Below are positions 1-12,143 of a stretch of 64,000 nt of DNA, one piece after another. Both the position numbers and the translations under genes were made by a program. The notes beneath the pieces are model-generated. The model had not been told where the DNA came from. It ran no database searches and saw only the letters and a list, made by a program, of their open reading frames with translations. Origin of the DNA: Cichorium intybus (lineage: Eukaryota; Streptophyta; Magnoliopsida; Asterales; Asteraceae); assembly GCA_023525715.1 (NCBI GenBank), contig CM042015.1:83421250-83485249 (forward strand). Reading direction: 5' to 3'. Position 1 is the stretch's first letter. Each line of letters begins with the position of its first letter.

Positions 1-463
1 GAACGCCACAATTCATTTGTGATTCCACCAGTCTCAATACATATCCTGTGATTATGATAATACGGGCCCATATTACCATAATCACCTATACATATTGATT
101 CTGTTGTTACCACAAGGTCTCATGGGACACTGGTTCCTTTAACATATAACCCCATTATAAGTACATGGTGATTAATACTAGAAACCTTACTACTTTATAA
201 ACATAGCCTTTAATAAATTTAGACGGTTACGGAAAATATCATATAATTTTCCTAACGGTCGAATTTTTTTGCTCACTCTAAACATTGGCTCAACTCTCCT
301 TAGTGTTATATATCTACATATTTTAAATAATGCATAATGTCTTAATCATTTAAGACATCATATAGCATACTTTCATAAACTATCATTTCTATAGCATGAG
401 TTTAAGCCTAGGAGTGGAGCAAGCCAATCCTAATTCACTTAAACTATGGCTCTGATACCAACT
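1..463 (-). mobile_element. 5' leader of a minus-strand LTR retrotransposon (cut by window edge)
   Basis: Read on the minus strand, this stretch directly follows the LTR that ends at 464 and begins with a primer-binding site, so it is the untranslated leader of an element whose coding part lies outside the window to the left. No coding sequence is visible here. Assignment to Ty3/gypsy (Tekay/Del-like, because of the very long LTR and Met-tRNA primer) is inference. Confidence 0.7.
448..460 (-). other. Primer-binding site, initiator Met-tRNA type
   Basis: The minus strand reads TGGTATCAGAGCC two bases after the LTR end, the usual plant retrotransposon site complementary to the 3' end of initiator Met-tRNA. 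It fixes the element's orientation and the LTR boundary at 464. Confidence 0.85.
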
Positions 464-3400
464 TGTGACACCCCATTTCTACTCTTTTCGAATACTATGG
501 TTTTTCATATAAATACATGAATACAAAAATACGGTTTATCAAAAACCGATCATTTACATGTTTAAAAAAAACAGTGGATGTTACAAATCCATACCAAAAC
601 TAACCATATTAAGCAAGAAAGGATTAAACCTTGAGTCCAAGATAGGAGCTATGTGGGCTCCACTCAAGCTAAACTTCATCCAATTATAACATAGCATTTA
701 ATCTGGAATACATGGCAAAACATAAAATACGTAAGACAATAATGTCTCGTGAGTTACATGAGTTTTAGACTCAAACCTTTAACTTCTTTTCCAACTTTTA
801 TAAAACTTATAACATGAAACTTCTGTCAAAACTTTATAGTAATAACATACTATAACTTTTTACTTCTCGAAATCATTTCATAACAAACTTTACAAAAATA
901 ACATCTTTCAAAACTTATAGCAGTATCATACTATAACTCTTTACTTTTCAAATTCACTTCATAATATACTTTTCAAAAATAGCTTCTTTCTTACTTTCTT
1001 TGACTGGTTTTATAAGCTTGCTAGATTTTTATACTTAGGGCTTTAATCACCATAAGTGATACCCCAAATCTCTACGGCGAGAAAGAACGGATCAATCCTC
1101 ACCATAGAAGTGCTGAGGCGATCTACTTCGCGATGGGGCTTTTTCCCCAGTAGACCCCTTACCTAACCCGGGTAGGTTGGAACATAGTTCCCTTACTAAC
1201 GCTGCTTGCTACAATTACCAGTCATACAAAATACTTGCTGCTTGCTTGAACATTTCTCATATACATATAATTTGTGGCTAGGTGCCAAACTACATCACTT
1301 TATGTCTTTATGGCTAGATGCCAAATACATAACTTTCGTTTCACATAAACCATATGTTTAAAACATGTCTTTATAACATTTTAGGCTTAATGCCAAATCA
1401 TACTTTCCATACATCTTGTGGCTATACGCCCTTTCATACTTGAAAACATATACAATTTGTAACCAAAACATACTTCTTAAACATTTTATGGCTATATGCC
1501 TATCCATAATTTCAAACATGTATAACTTGTATTCAAAATATACTTTCACATAATTGGTTCATAGACCAAAACATACTTTCACATAATTGGCTCATAGACC
1601 AAAACATAACTTCAAATATAATATTATACTTTCACAAACAAGTTAGAGATAATACTCTTGCATATAATTTCACATATAGAAATTTTATAAGAAATCTTGT
1701 AAATACTTACTTGCCATGTACCCCAGAATAGGTAAAAATACTGCATGTACTCACCTCACGTATTGCTAGAAAATTGGCTACACGTTCATTGTATTTATAC
1801 TCTTTTGATCCATTAATCACTTGGCATGGACCTATATTTAACATGTTATACATTAACATTCATGCTAACTGACTCTATAACTTATTAGAGTCCTTATAAT
1901 ACTATCTTGGGTCATAACAAGTCTATAACTTTTAAATGACCAACTTTAGTTAAATCGTATTTTATACGTATTTTACTACAGTACCCTCGGGGGATCGTAT
2001 TTCGATTTCGACAATTTTCCATGAAGTTTTGGGCCATAATAGACCTATGTTTAAAATTTGAGGTCAATCGGACAAGTCTAGCATCAAGTTCCAAAAAATG
2101 AACCAAGCCTTAACAGGAAGCAGGAGAAATTTGATCAATTTTCTGCAGCCGCTGGATCGCGACCCGATCCTAAGGGGGATCGCGACGCGACCTCGTCTGG
2201 TGCGACCAGAAGCTTGATTTTTATGCTACAAATTTCCATTTTCCCATATTAAGCCCTTAATGCACGACTTAATCACTAGGGATTGTTCCAAGAGCAAAAC
2301 CATTCATTTTTTCTAGTTTCTAAACCATTGAAATCATAGATTTAAATCATTTTCCAAACATTACCGTTTTTGCATTTTTTTTGTCCAAAACCGAAATTGT
2401 CCAATATTAATCACTTCTACTGACTTATTTCAACAATTTCCACATATGGAACTCATTAAAACCCCTTAGAATTAATTTGATCATGTAAAATTGAATTCTA
2501 AGGCTTTTGAACAAAATTCCAATTTTTCAACAATAGCAACATACTTTGATGATTTTAAGATATGTTCTTAATACACAACTTAATTGTTTTAGAATCATTC
2601 TAGGACTAAAATAACAACTCCTTTATACATCTAAACCATAGTTTTCTTCAATTTCATCACTTTTGATTGAAATCATTCCCAAAAACTCATTTTTACTCAA
2701 AAAAAATCATTTTAATGAATTTTCAAGAAGTTAATTGATTTCTCATGTCTTTTATGACACTTTAGGCTTATTAGATCATTTACAATCAGTTTCAAACTCA
2801 TAATTTGATTTATTCTCATAAAATCCCGTTTTTGACAATTTTCACCAAAAATGCAATTTTTTGAAACCAATCACTTAGGAATGTATTTATACATCTTAAG
2901 TGATTATTTGAACCTAACAAAACAATAAAAATCACTTTCAATCTCACAAACCCATTTCTAGGGTTCTTGAGCTAAAATTCTCATTTCTTGATCTTTAACA
3001 CTTTCAATGGTTAAACTAGGTTTAGGTAGTGATTAAGACACAAGTTAAGGCTAGGAATCATAGGATAATCCTCCTCTAGCCACTGGATTCTCGAAGCTAC
3101 AGTAACCTATTAATAAGGAATAGGTTAAACAACCCTAAAGACAAGATTACTAACCTTATATGGCTTGGAATTCTTCAATTCCAAGTAAATTTCTTCCAAA
3201 TCTTCAAAAACTCAAAGCCCGATCACTGAAACTCTCTCTGGCTCTCTCACGATTCCTCTAGAACTCTCTTCTGAATTTTATGTTGATTAATGAGATATTT
3301 TCTCATTTTTATATTTTCCATATTTTCAGTTTTAGTCCCTGAACTTTCATTCCTTGGACTTTTGACACCAACTTTGGGTTTGGCCACACAAAACCATAAT

Positions 3401-3561
3401 TCTTACATTTTTAGTCCAAAAGGCTAAAATATAATTTCATATTAATTTATGGATTTGGTCAAATGACCAAATTACCCTTACAAACATAATTTCTCATGAA
3501 CATACACATTAAGCTTTAAATTACACACACCTTATTTATATTATTAGTTTGGGTCGTTACA
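464..3561 (-). mobile_element. Long (3.1 kb) LTR of a gypsy-type retrotransposon
   Basis: On the minus strand the LTR starts TGTAACGACCC at 3561 and ends GGGGTGTCACA at 464, followed by the primer site. A TATA-like AATATAAAAATG lies near 3308. A GC-rich repetitive patch with repeated GATCGCGAC sits at 2148-2213. The LTR belongs to the same family as the solo LTR at 48993-51658: both share several blocks in the same order, for example around 735-770 versus 49226-49262 and 1975-2040 versus 50268-50325. No long coding frame exists inside. The second LTR and the target duplication cannot be checked because the element runs off the window. Confidence 0.85.
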
Positions 3562-4181
3562 CAAACGTTAGATCTAAATTGTTGGAATGTGGAAAAGAGT
3601 ATGAATTATGTGGAAATTGATGATGTACTCATGTTACCAAGCATTGTTAACATCTTTTATAGTACTTATATGATATATGACATTTAATGAGGGACACAGA
3701 TCACCAATTTAATGTAAATAAAGTATAGTTAGTTGTATATGATGCAATGAGAAGGAGTGTGATTCTAATTCTATGGTTATATAAGAATTATAAAGTGTTA
3801 TGTAACTCATGAATTATTATATAAAGTATGGCGAAGAAGTGACAAATGAGCACAAATTGGATTTCCATTGTCATGGGTCAATATTATGGGTCAATATTAT
3901 ATGAGTAGTTGTTTCATGAGATGAATATTAAAACAATAATTAATTTTTTATCATAAGTATCTAAAAAAACTTCTAAGTATTAAAAAGTTTAAGCAAGTTG
4001 GTGTTAAAAATCAATGAAAACCTTTCACCTATAATAAGTGAAAAAAGTCAAATTCCAGAAATACATGTAAAATTAGTCGTTATATAATTAAAAAAAATGA
4101 ATGTCATTAGATAAAGAAAAAAAATTGAAAAGAGGTTTATTAGACAAGAAATTGTATTTCCTCCTACCTTTTATTCATACT
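3562..4181. other. AT-rich non-coding stretch
   Basis: Flank of the retrotransposon insertion. I see no convincing open frame, RNA gene or repeat here. Confidence 0.6.
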
Positions 4182-4271
4182 CTCCTATACTCATGTTAAA
4201 TTGTGACAAGTGTCTTAAAATATTATTAATTTTATTAAGTGCGACACTTGTCACCATTTAACATAGGTGAG
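4182..4271. repeat. Small foldback (MITE-like) element
   Basis: Two arms of about 30 bases pair: the left arm contains GTTAAATTGTGACAAGTGTC and the right arm contains GACACTTGTC then ATTTAACATAGGTGAG, with a 27-base AT loop between them. No clear target duplication was found. Confidence 0.65.
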
Positions 4272-4440
4272 AAAAAAATTTTCTCTTGTTAGACTATCTT
4301 CATAGCTAGGCCGCTCACACTATTTCCATTTAGAAAAATAAATAAACTTAAAGGTTTTGGCAGCCTAAAGCCACACCAACATGTCAAGATTACAAACAAT
4401 TTTCCTTTGTTTTATATGCCATGTCTCATAATAATGGAGG

Positions 4441-4673
4441 GGATAATGATTTGTAAAGATAATGAACTTTCTATTGTGTACACATTTAGTCACTTATTTA
4501 AGTTATTGGTCATATGTGTACAAAAAAACTTAATGGTCATATGTGTACAAAAAACATAAGTGACTAAATGTGAACAACTTTAAAAAGTTCATGAGTAAAT
4601 GAAACATAAAAATAAGTTCAGTGACCAAATGTAAACAATTTCAAAAGTTCATTACCTTATGAAGTCATTATCC
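4441..4673. repeat. Foldback MITE-like element, TIR GGATAATGA
   Basis: The ends GGATAATGATTTG and CAAATC-like ...GTCATTATCC are inverted, and the similarity runs inward for about 60 bases through AATGAACTTT and a phrase ending TTAGTCACTT. The centre contains a duplicated GGTCATATGTGTAC. The flanks do not give a clean target duplication. Confidence 0.65.
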
Positions 4674-5327
4674 ATCAAGGATAGTTATATATTTGTATAA
4701 TAGAATTATTATTTTAAAAATTTAATATTATCTCAATAAAAAATAATAAATAAACAATATCAATATTCATAATTTTTTCTCTGTATATAGAATATAATAT
4801 TAACAAACTTTCATATCCATTCCTAATTTTTCATTTTTATATCTCTTATGATCTTCGTATTTGCTCCTATGAACAACGTTTTGCATATTCTACTATCGAA
4901 TTGGAAGAATATCCGGTTATACGACTTGGAACAACTTTGCAATACAAAAACTTATAACGTTTTAAAAGATGATTCGATGAATATATATAGCAAAAATTTG
5001 GCACCGATGATTACGTAATTTAAATATTTTCTATCGTTAATTTTATAACTAATGTTAAGATTATAATGTGTTTTATCTATTTTAGTAAATGTGATTGATT
5101 AATGTAAACTATAATTTTAGTTACTTCTATATTAGAATTAAATAATTTATTCGTTTTGAAATAAAAAAATACTTTTAATATTTATATTAATTGGATAACT
5201 ATAAATTATATTTATTGAATAAAAGATTGGTTTGGACTAATTTATTAATGAGTGTGAAAAATTGAGTTTGATTAGAAGAGAAAAAAATTAAAAATTAAAT
5301 AAAGTATTAAAGTTAATTGATTTGATC

Positions 5328-5652
5328 GTGGGAGCAAGGGGTGAGATCAACATAGAACCAAAATTAGACATAGAACCATAGAACCACTATGTTCAGTACC
5401 GAACATGCATATGTTCAGTACCGAACATGCATATGTTCAGTAACGAACATGCATATGTTCAGTACCGAACATGCATATGTTCAGAGCTGAACATACGTAT
5501 ATGTTCATTAGTGAACATATATTATATATGTTCACTAATGAACATATACGTATGTTCAGCTCTGAACATATGTATGTTCGGTACTGAACATGTGGTTCTA
5601 TGGTTCTATGGATAAAAAGTGGTTCTAAGTTGATCCTGCCCCGTGGGAGCAA
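5328..5652. mobile_element. Foldback MITE with nested palindromic repeats and 10-bp TSD
   Basis: The element proper is 5338-5642 (305 bp). GTGGGAGCAA occurs at 5328-5337 and again at 5643-5652 as a perfect 10-bp target duplication. The ends GGGGTGAGATCAAC and GTTGATCCTGCCCC are inverted. Inside, a unit of about 22 bases built on TGTTCAGTACCGAACA, itself a palindrome, is repeated and then mirrored, so the whole element folds on itself. The 9-11 bp duplication and long inverted arms suggest a Mutator-like (MULE) MITE. No transposase is present. Confidence 0.9.
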
Positions 5653-5696
5653 TTAACTTCTTGTACATTGTTGTGTTTTCAAACATACATATAAAA
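5653..5696. other. Junction between MITE and LTR remnant
   Basis: Short AT-rich spacer. It replaces the coding interior expected after the primer site of the element to its right, so that element is truncated here. Confidence 0.5.
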
Positions 5697-5714
5697 TACC
5701 CAGAAACGGCACCA
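5697..5714 (-). other. Degenerate primer-binding site, Asp-tRNA type
   Basis: The minus strand reads TGGTGCCGTTTCTGGGTA, close to the TGGCGCCGTTGCCGGGGA-type site that Tat/Athila gypsy elements use. Three or four changes make it degenerate. Confidence 0.6.
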
Positions 5715-5726
5715 TGAAACTTGATG

Positions 5727-7936
5727 TGTTACGAGCGTATATATGATTTTCGAAAATGATTTTCACATTAGTTTTACATTTTTAAACATGGAAATACCAT
5801 ATATGAATAGAACAACACAGTAGGCAAGTGTACCTAGTCGATTGTAGTATAGTAATGGTAAATCCGGGTTGTCGGACCCAAGGGAAAACGGACATTTTTA
5901 AGTTAAGAAAATCAATTATCAATTAATAATTATTCAAGCAAACACTCAGAGGCGAGTTTTAATGAAAACTCGTAAAACTTTGATTATAAAATAAATGATG
6001 AAATAATAAATTAAAATGATCATAACAAAAATAACAAGGGAAACTTTCGTCTAGGATTTGTTGATTCATATAAACCTATGTTGACTAGTTTTGATTATGT
6101 GCAATGAGTTAAAATAGGTTGCATTAAGTGGTAGGATCATATGGTCAAGTCACCAATTCTATGACTTCTAAGTTAATATTGCTGGTCATGCAACTAAATA
6201 ACTTATAATCATCAAGTATTAATACAATCTAGCATGCAAACATAGCCCATATCCTAATGGTTATAGTGATATGTTCATACAATCAATGATCATGAGTTGC
6301 AACTAAATGTGATATAAGTCTTATTTCACTAATCAAGTTTATAACTTAGATAACTTCCCTAGTTAAATGGTCAATAACTAGTCCCATGATATATAGTTGT
6401 CAATTACACATCACAATGGTTCATATAATCAATACGTTTAAATGGCCATTAAACTTAATCATATGAAGATGGCTATCAAGAATACAAACTTTAACCACAT
6501 TCAATATGTATAGCATGCTAGTTATATATCCTAACCGATGTTAAACTCGAATCAAGAACTAGATCAACACATATTTATATTAATGAATCAACATCACCTA
6601 GGCAAAAGCTACGCAAAATATAAATATAAATTACAAAACATAAAAGTAAACATTTATACTTAGATTCGATTCAACCATCTAGTTATGTTTGATCTGCTAT
6701 TAGTGCAATGGATATTGAAAGTTAAATACCGATTTCTAAAGTGATTAGATGTTTTGGTCTAACTACCTAATCCTATGATTATAAGGTCATTAATGGCAAT
6801 GGTCATGCAATTACATATTCCAAATAATCATGTATTGGTTCGTATCATACAGGATTCATTCGAGCTTTTGATCTCAATGGTCATGACAATCAAATTGGTT
6901 TGTACAGATTGGCCCTCTAGTACAGACTTTGCATATACATACAAGATTCTACCTTCGTGACTTAACCCTAGGATTTGGTCCATCACTAGTCATATCTGCC
7001 TAATGGTCATAGCACAGTTATGATAAAAGTCATATAGTCAGATTGATCCTCTAGACTAAAATAACTCAGCAATAAGTCCAAAAGAAAGGTTCCTTAACAT
7101 ATATGATGTCAAATGAATTATGCAAGATAAAATATAAAACGTTTAATATCCGATAAATAACAATCAAACCATAACTAGAAAGTAGTCAAATCTAAGTAAT
7201 GAATAATGCAGATAACATGATCTGAAGAATACGGCCTAAGAAATCATAATAGAATGCTAAGCATATATAAAGCAAACCGAATGAAGTCCCGGCCGAACAT
7301 TCTTCAAGCTCTCGATTCCATACGTTCTGTACCGTGTCCCCCTTGATTCTACAAGCCTTATGGTAGATGCAGTAAGCAAAATACCGAGTTTGGTGTTGTG
7401 TATGGTATTAGTGTGGGTATGGATGTCTCAAAGAAGAGGAGAAGGCCTCAATTTATAGATGGCACTGGCGTTGGGCACAGTACGCCCAAAAGTGGGCTCA
7501 GTGCGCCTAGTGGGAATCTCAGCACGTTGGCCACCTTTATAGCTGGAAGAAGCACGTGTGTCTCACTTTTAATGTCGGATCTGAGGCGCGGTGCGCCCAA
7601 AGGTAGACGGGGTGCGCCCATGCACATGCTTGGCAGGTCCGTTGAATCATTGGATGATCGCACGCGTGAATATATTACTCAAAAATCGGACGAAAAAAAG
7701 CGATTCTGGTATCTTTATGGGCGCAGTGCGCCCAAGCTGTGGCCAGTTTTGCACTTAGTTTCTTTTTAAGCTCAAATCTTCGTGTAATCCGTTCCTTTGC
7801 TCCAAACGCGTCTTTTTAGCTTCAAAATGAATATTTAAGCATATTAGGCATCTTTAGTTCATAACATGTATGAAACTAAACTAAAATGACACTGATATCG
7901 CCCGAAAAATATGTATAATTTACGCTATATCATACA
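5727..7936 (-). mobile_element. LTR remnant, Tat/Athila-like gypsy family
   Basis: On the minus strand the sequence begins TGTATGATATAGCG near 7936, resembling the start TGTTATGATAACGC of the LTR at 10575, and ends at a TAACA-type terminus near 5727 just before the primer site. A minus-strand TATAAAT lies at 7451-7460. Immediately upstream of it (7460-7745) are repeated GC-rich motifs such as GCGCAGTGCGCCC. A 123-codon open frame at 7398-7769 lies in this GC-rich U3 and looks fortuitous. Exact ends are approximate. Confidence 0.65.
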
Positions 7937-9720
7937 TATTCATATCGAAAGTAAAAATAGAATAATTAAACCATTATTTGATACAAACATTATAAATTAC
8001 GTAAAAACATTTTAAATATTAGAAGAAATTAAAAATTAAAATCTAAAATAAAAGGTAGCCACCTAAAATATTCGGATAGCACTTGATATAGCTAAACAAT
8101 TTAGTTATGGGTATATCTAAACATGTAATTTTGTATTAAATAATAGCGGATGCAAAATGAATAGCTAAGATGGATTTTAGATAAATTGTCAAAAGAGACA
8201 CTCTTATAATAAGGGACAAACTGATCAATTTAACTTGTTAATACTTTTCATTTTTATTATGAAATTTTATAATTTATAAACAATCAAAATATTGAATATG
8301 ATTGGAGGATTTTATTGTTAAAATAATAGTCTAATGTTTTGAATTGCAAGCACTAAGGCATAAACATGTTTGATTGATTTATTAACTTGTATTACTTTTT
8401 GCTAAACTTTAAACTCGCAATTATTTAACTCCTTGAAAGTACAATATAACGTAAACAAATAAAACTTTTAAAAACATACGGATCAAAATTAAAATCAGCA
8501 TGTAATACACTTAAACATCCACATATATCTATCCTATGCACGAAGAGAATCAAAGATATTATAATTTATAACTTTATACATGTAGAACAAAAAACGAAGA
8601 TAAAGATTCCTTTGGAGGCTAAAAGAAATCATTTTACACGTAAGCAAGTTGTCAATTTTTTCTTCTTCGCCAACAAGGTATCACATACATAAAAGAAAAA
8701 GAATGCGCACGATGGAAATCTATAGGATGAAGATAATAAAATATTTTGTTATTTTAAGTTTATATATTTGATCGTTATAGATTTTAATACTTTTTGAGTC
8801 ATTAAAATTTTATATATATTTTATCTTATTTAACAGTAAGGGCGCGAACTACAAACGTTTGCATAAAACAAAACATGCAAGATTTTAATAACAAAAGAAA
8901 AATCAAGAGACTATGGATAAATTAATAAAAGAATAGACTAAATTATAGAAACAGGAAATGAGAAATTTGTCCAAAAATTATTATATTTTGGTTTTATTTA
9001 GGAAAATCTCCACTGATTTTTATTTTGTGATTTAATTCTCTAAACCTGTAAAAATTTGTGAAAAACTCAATTTCACCTGAAATGCTAAGGTGGATTTTAG
9101 GTAAATTTGTGAAATGAGAGATTTCAACATCAAGAATTATGGTTCCGGCTACGCGTGAATGATGACCATCTGTGAGAGACTGCTCTGAAAGCAAGTGTGG
9201 GGTCGTTACCCACTTCATTTGGTTACTGGCATATTCACCGTGAAGCTGAAACGCGATGTTTGTCCAAAACATTCGTATGCTTGCCCAATAAACGTAAAGG
9301 TTGCGACGCACCCCAGGGGAGTCTGTTCTTTTTTCTCCCTTTTAATTTAACGCAAAATATACAATGTGGACATTGAATGATTTAAGTGTGGGGTGGGGCG
9401 TTTACACTTAAGCATTTTAGGTTTATTTGGCCAATTTTTAATATTTTTGCCTTGATAAATTCCCAAAATTGAACATAAAAATATAAATACATCTGGAATA
9501 ATGGATATGAATAGATAATTGAGCTATACTCAGTTTTCATAAGTAGTATATGTGGCTGTTTATTTTTCCAATTGAATTTTTGACTTGTAAGCTGGTAGAT
9601 AATTAGTGTGTCCCTACAACATGATTTTGCATTGTTAACGAAATAAACCCCTCTAAAAAGTTTGTTTAGCACATGATATCTTTCAAAGGATGTCATTTTA
9701 GTAGTAAATAGAGCTAAGTC
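7937..9720. other. AT-rich non-coding region
   Basis: I recognise no gene. Segments near 8160-8200 and 9080-9120 resemble each other (both contain ATGGATTTTAG- or GTGGATTTTAG-like phrases followed by TAAATT), suggesting old repeat copies. Short phrases AAGTGTGGGG near 9193 and 9382 resemble retrotransposon polypurine tracts. Confidence 0.4.
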
Positions 9721-10574
9721 CTAGCCAAAATAGATTGAGTTAGGTTCCCTTGGTTCCAAACGTACGGAGCTTATGCTGTTGCTGAATTGAGGAAATAAAG
9801 CCTCAAATAAAGCAAAATCGAGACAATCTTGATAAAACATCCAAAGCATGAAAAAGACACCATAAGATCGAGACCCAAGAGGGAAAATCCAAGCTGTGGC
9901 CTATGGTACTCGAACCAGTAGACATGAAAAGGGTGGTCTTTCTCACCTCATTACCTAAGACCGTCTAGTTTGGGATAATATTGTCGAAAGTTCGCTACAC
10001 GGGTGCCATAGAAAGTCATGAGATTTCCTTAACGGCCCTTAGAATTTAAATGAATAGACCACGTACAATCTAGGGTCGAAAACTTGTAATCAAGAGTTCC
10101 ATGGAAAGTCGTGAGTCCCGAAGGTGCAAATAATGAGCAAATTGGTAATAATCGATGTAGCATATGTGACCTTCTACAAAAAGGTTTCAACGCTATCGAA
10201 ATCAAAGAAACTAATACTTAAATAGCAATTGGAATAAATTAATGAAATCAATTAAATGTGTGAGTACAAAAGGTAACCCTGGGAACTTAGCAATAAGTCT
10301 TGAGCCTAGGCGGTTTTTGAAGGGTGTATTTCTAGGGAATGCAAAAATGAGTAGTGGGCACACTAGGGATTTATTGCTTACAGAAATGAAGTTTAATTGG
10401 AAAATGATAAGGACCAACACACATGTATGCTTATGATTCTGGTATGATTTAAAAATCTTTTTGTGTTTATTATTTTGGATGTTGGTAATTTATGCGGGAA
10501 TTGTTATTGCAATTGTTTTGAAAGGTCGAAAAATTCTATTTTGCTTGGGGACAAGCAAAGTCTAAGTGTGGGGG
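9721..10574 (+). mobile_element. Degenerate 3' internal part of an LTR retrotransposon
   Basis: The stretch leads without a break into the polypurine phrase AAGTCTAAGTGTGGGGG (10558-10574) and the LTR at 10575, so it is the 3' untranslated interior of the same element. No domain of a polyprotein can be read in any frame. Confidence 0.5.
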
Positions 10575-11139
10575 TGTTATGATAACGCATTAATTTTGCA
10601 CATATTTCGGGCGTTATCATAGTGCTTTTTATGGATAAAATTAAGTTAAAAAGGGCTAAATCTGATATAGCACACCTTATGCAGTTTCTGCATTCGGCCT
10701 ATAAGCGGACCTTAGGTCGGGTAAAATGGATCTATGATTAGATAATAAACGGACCTTTATCTAATTATTTTAGAAAGTTATTTTCATAAAGATTATATTT
10801 TATGATTTTCAAAAGCCAACTTGGAATTGTTTTCTCAAGCACGTCAGCCGAATTCATTTTATTACGATGAACATCGAAGACTCGTGACTAGGCATTTAAT
10901 TACTGTTTTTCTTAAAACTTTATTACTCGCATGCTCTCTGTTTCTATTATTACAAAGACCCCCCCCCCCCCCCCCTCATTACATCATACTTAGTATTTTA
11001 TACTAAGTAGCCATAAATTTTATATCCCATGTCATTGTGGTTCGACCCTACTTACCCTGTACTTTAATCCAGTGCAAAACAACAATGATTGGTCGGATTT
11101 ATTTCCGATCTTATTTGTTAGGGATTGACACCGTTAACA
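10575..11139 (+). mobile_element. 3' LTR of a Tat/Athila-like gypsy element
   Basis: The LTR starts TGTTATGATAACGC directly after the polypurine tract and ends GACACCGTTAACA, giving matching TGTTA/TAACA tips. Length is 565 bp. It holds a run of 15 C at 10961-10975. The 5' half of the element is missing. Confidence 0.7.
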
Positions 11140-11326
11140 CTCATGAACAATGAAGTTAGTTCAAAAACTATGTTTTGTATAATAAAAGTTGATATAATTT
11201 CTAGATATTAATTTGTAGTGGGATATACAATTTTACATTTGATCATCTACGAAAATTAGTGGTATAAACGACACTAGTGAGAATATAATTTCACAACGAG
11301 ACTCATAATTTTGTAGTGTTTTCAAT

Positions 11327-11468
11327 AATCCAAAAATGTGAACTCCTTCAAGTCGTTTGTACATTTTAGAGCCCGTATTCAATATTTATAAAAGATGAAT
11401 CCAAAAATGTGAACTCCTTCAAGTCGTTTGTACATTTTAGAGCCCGTATTCAATATTTATAAAAGATG
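11327..11468. repeat. 71-bp tandem duplication
   Basis: Two adjacent copies, 11327-11397 and 11398-11468, are virtually identical, each starting AATCCAAAAATGTGAACTCC. The lack of divergence implies a recent event. Confidence 0.95.
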
Positions 11469-11645
11469 AAATGATAGAGATTATTATTTATAAAAGTAAA
11501 ATTATTTAAAATGAAAATGGATGCCGTCAAAAAGTTAAGTAATACTGTATTTTTTCCATTACTTTTTATAACATTTTAAAATATACGGATTATTTATTGA
11601 AGTATAAGTATATAAGCATCGTTATTGTATTCTTGAGCTCTTTTA

Positions 11646-11646
<1 letters not shown>

Positions 11647-11677
<31 letters not shown>

Positions 11678-11678
11678 T
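11647..11678. repeat. (TTA)n microsatellite
   Basis: About ten uninterrupted ATT/TTA units. Confidence 0.95.
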
Positions 11679-11797
11679 TCAATTTAGATGTTTTCTCCAA
11701 TTTTTTTTAAAAAAAAGAAAAAATTATAATGATTACATGTATCTTTTAAAAAACGTCTATGGGTTTTGAAAGAGCCTTTCATACGTCTGTCTACTCT

Positions 11798-11913
11798 CAG
11801 ACAAAAGAAACGAGTAAAAGTTTTTACAAAAAAACAAAGAAAACCTTAATCTTTGCAGACAAAAGAAACTAGTAAAAGTTTTTAGAAAAAAACAAAGAAA
11901 ACCTTAATCTACT
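11798..11913. repeat. 58-bp tandem duplication
   Basis: Copies at 11798-11855 and 11856-11913 both start CAGACAAAAGAAAC and contain AACAAAGAAAACCTTAATCT; they differ at only a few positions. They lie in the presumed promoter region of the callose synthase gene. Confidence 0.9.
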
Positions 11914-11999
11914 TGAAGATTAGACCTCGTTCATTGGTTCACGTTGGCCAGGGTACTAAAATGACCATTCCCGAAACCAAGAAGCCTAAACTGCAAATG

Positions 12000-12077
12000 T
12001 CATATTTTAGTCGTCAATTATTTGTGTTGTTGCCCGCGTTTTCTTGTTGATTAAGTTCAGTCTGGTAATGCTTCTGC

Positions 12078-12143
<66 letters not shown>

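Noticed and set aside
5338..5642. Regularly spaced palindromic repeats looking like a CRISPR array
   Set aside because: Plant nuclear context, no unique spacers, perfect target duplication and inverted ends: it is a foldback transposon.
7398..7769. 123-codon open frame rich in Arg and Gly
   Set aside because: It lies in the GC-rich U3 of an LTR, overlaps an open frame on the other strand, and resembles no protein I know.
10211..10436. Open frames on both strands in 10.2-10.4 kb
   Set aside because: They mirror each other in the non-coding 3' interior of a gypsy element.
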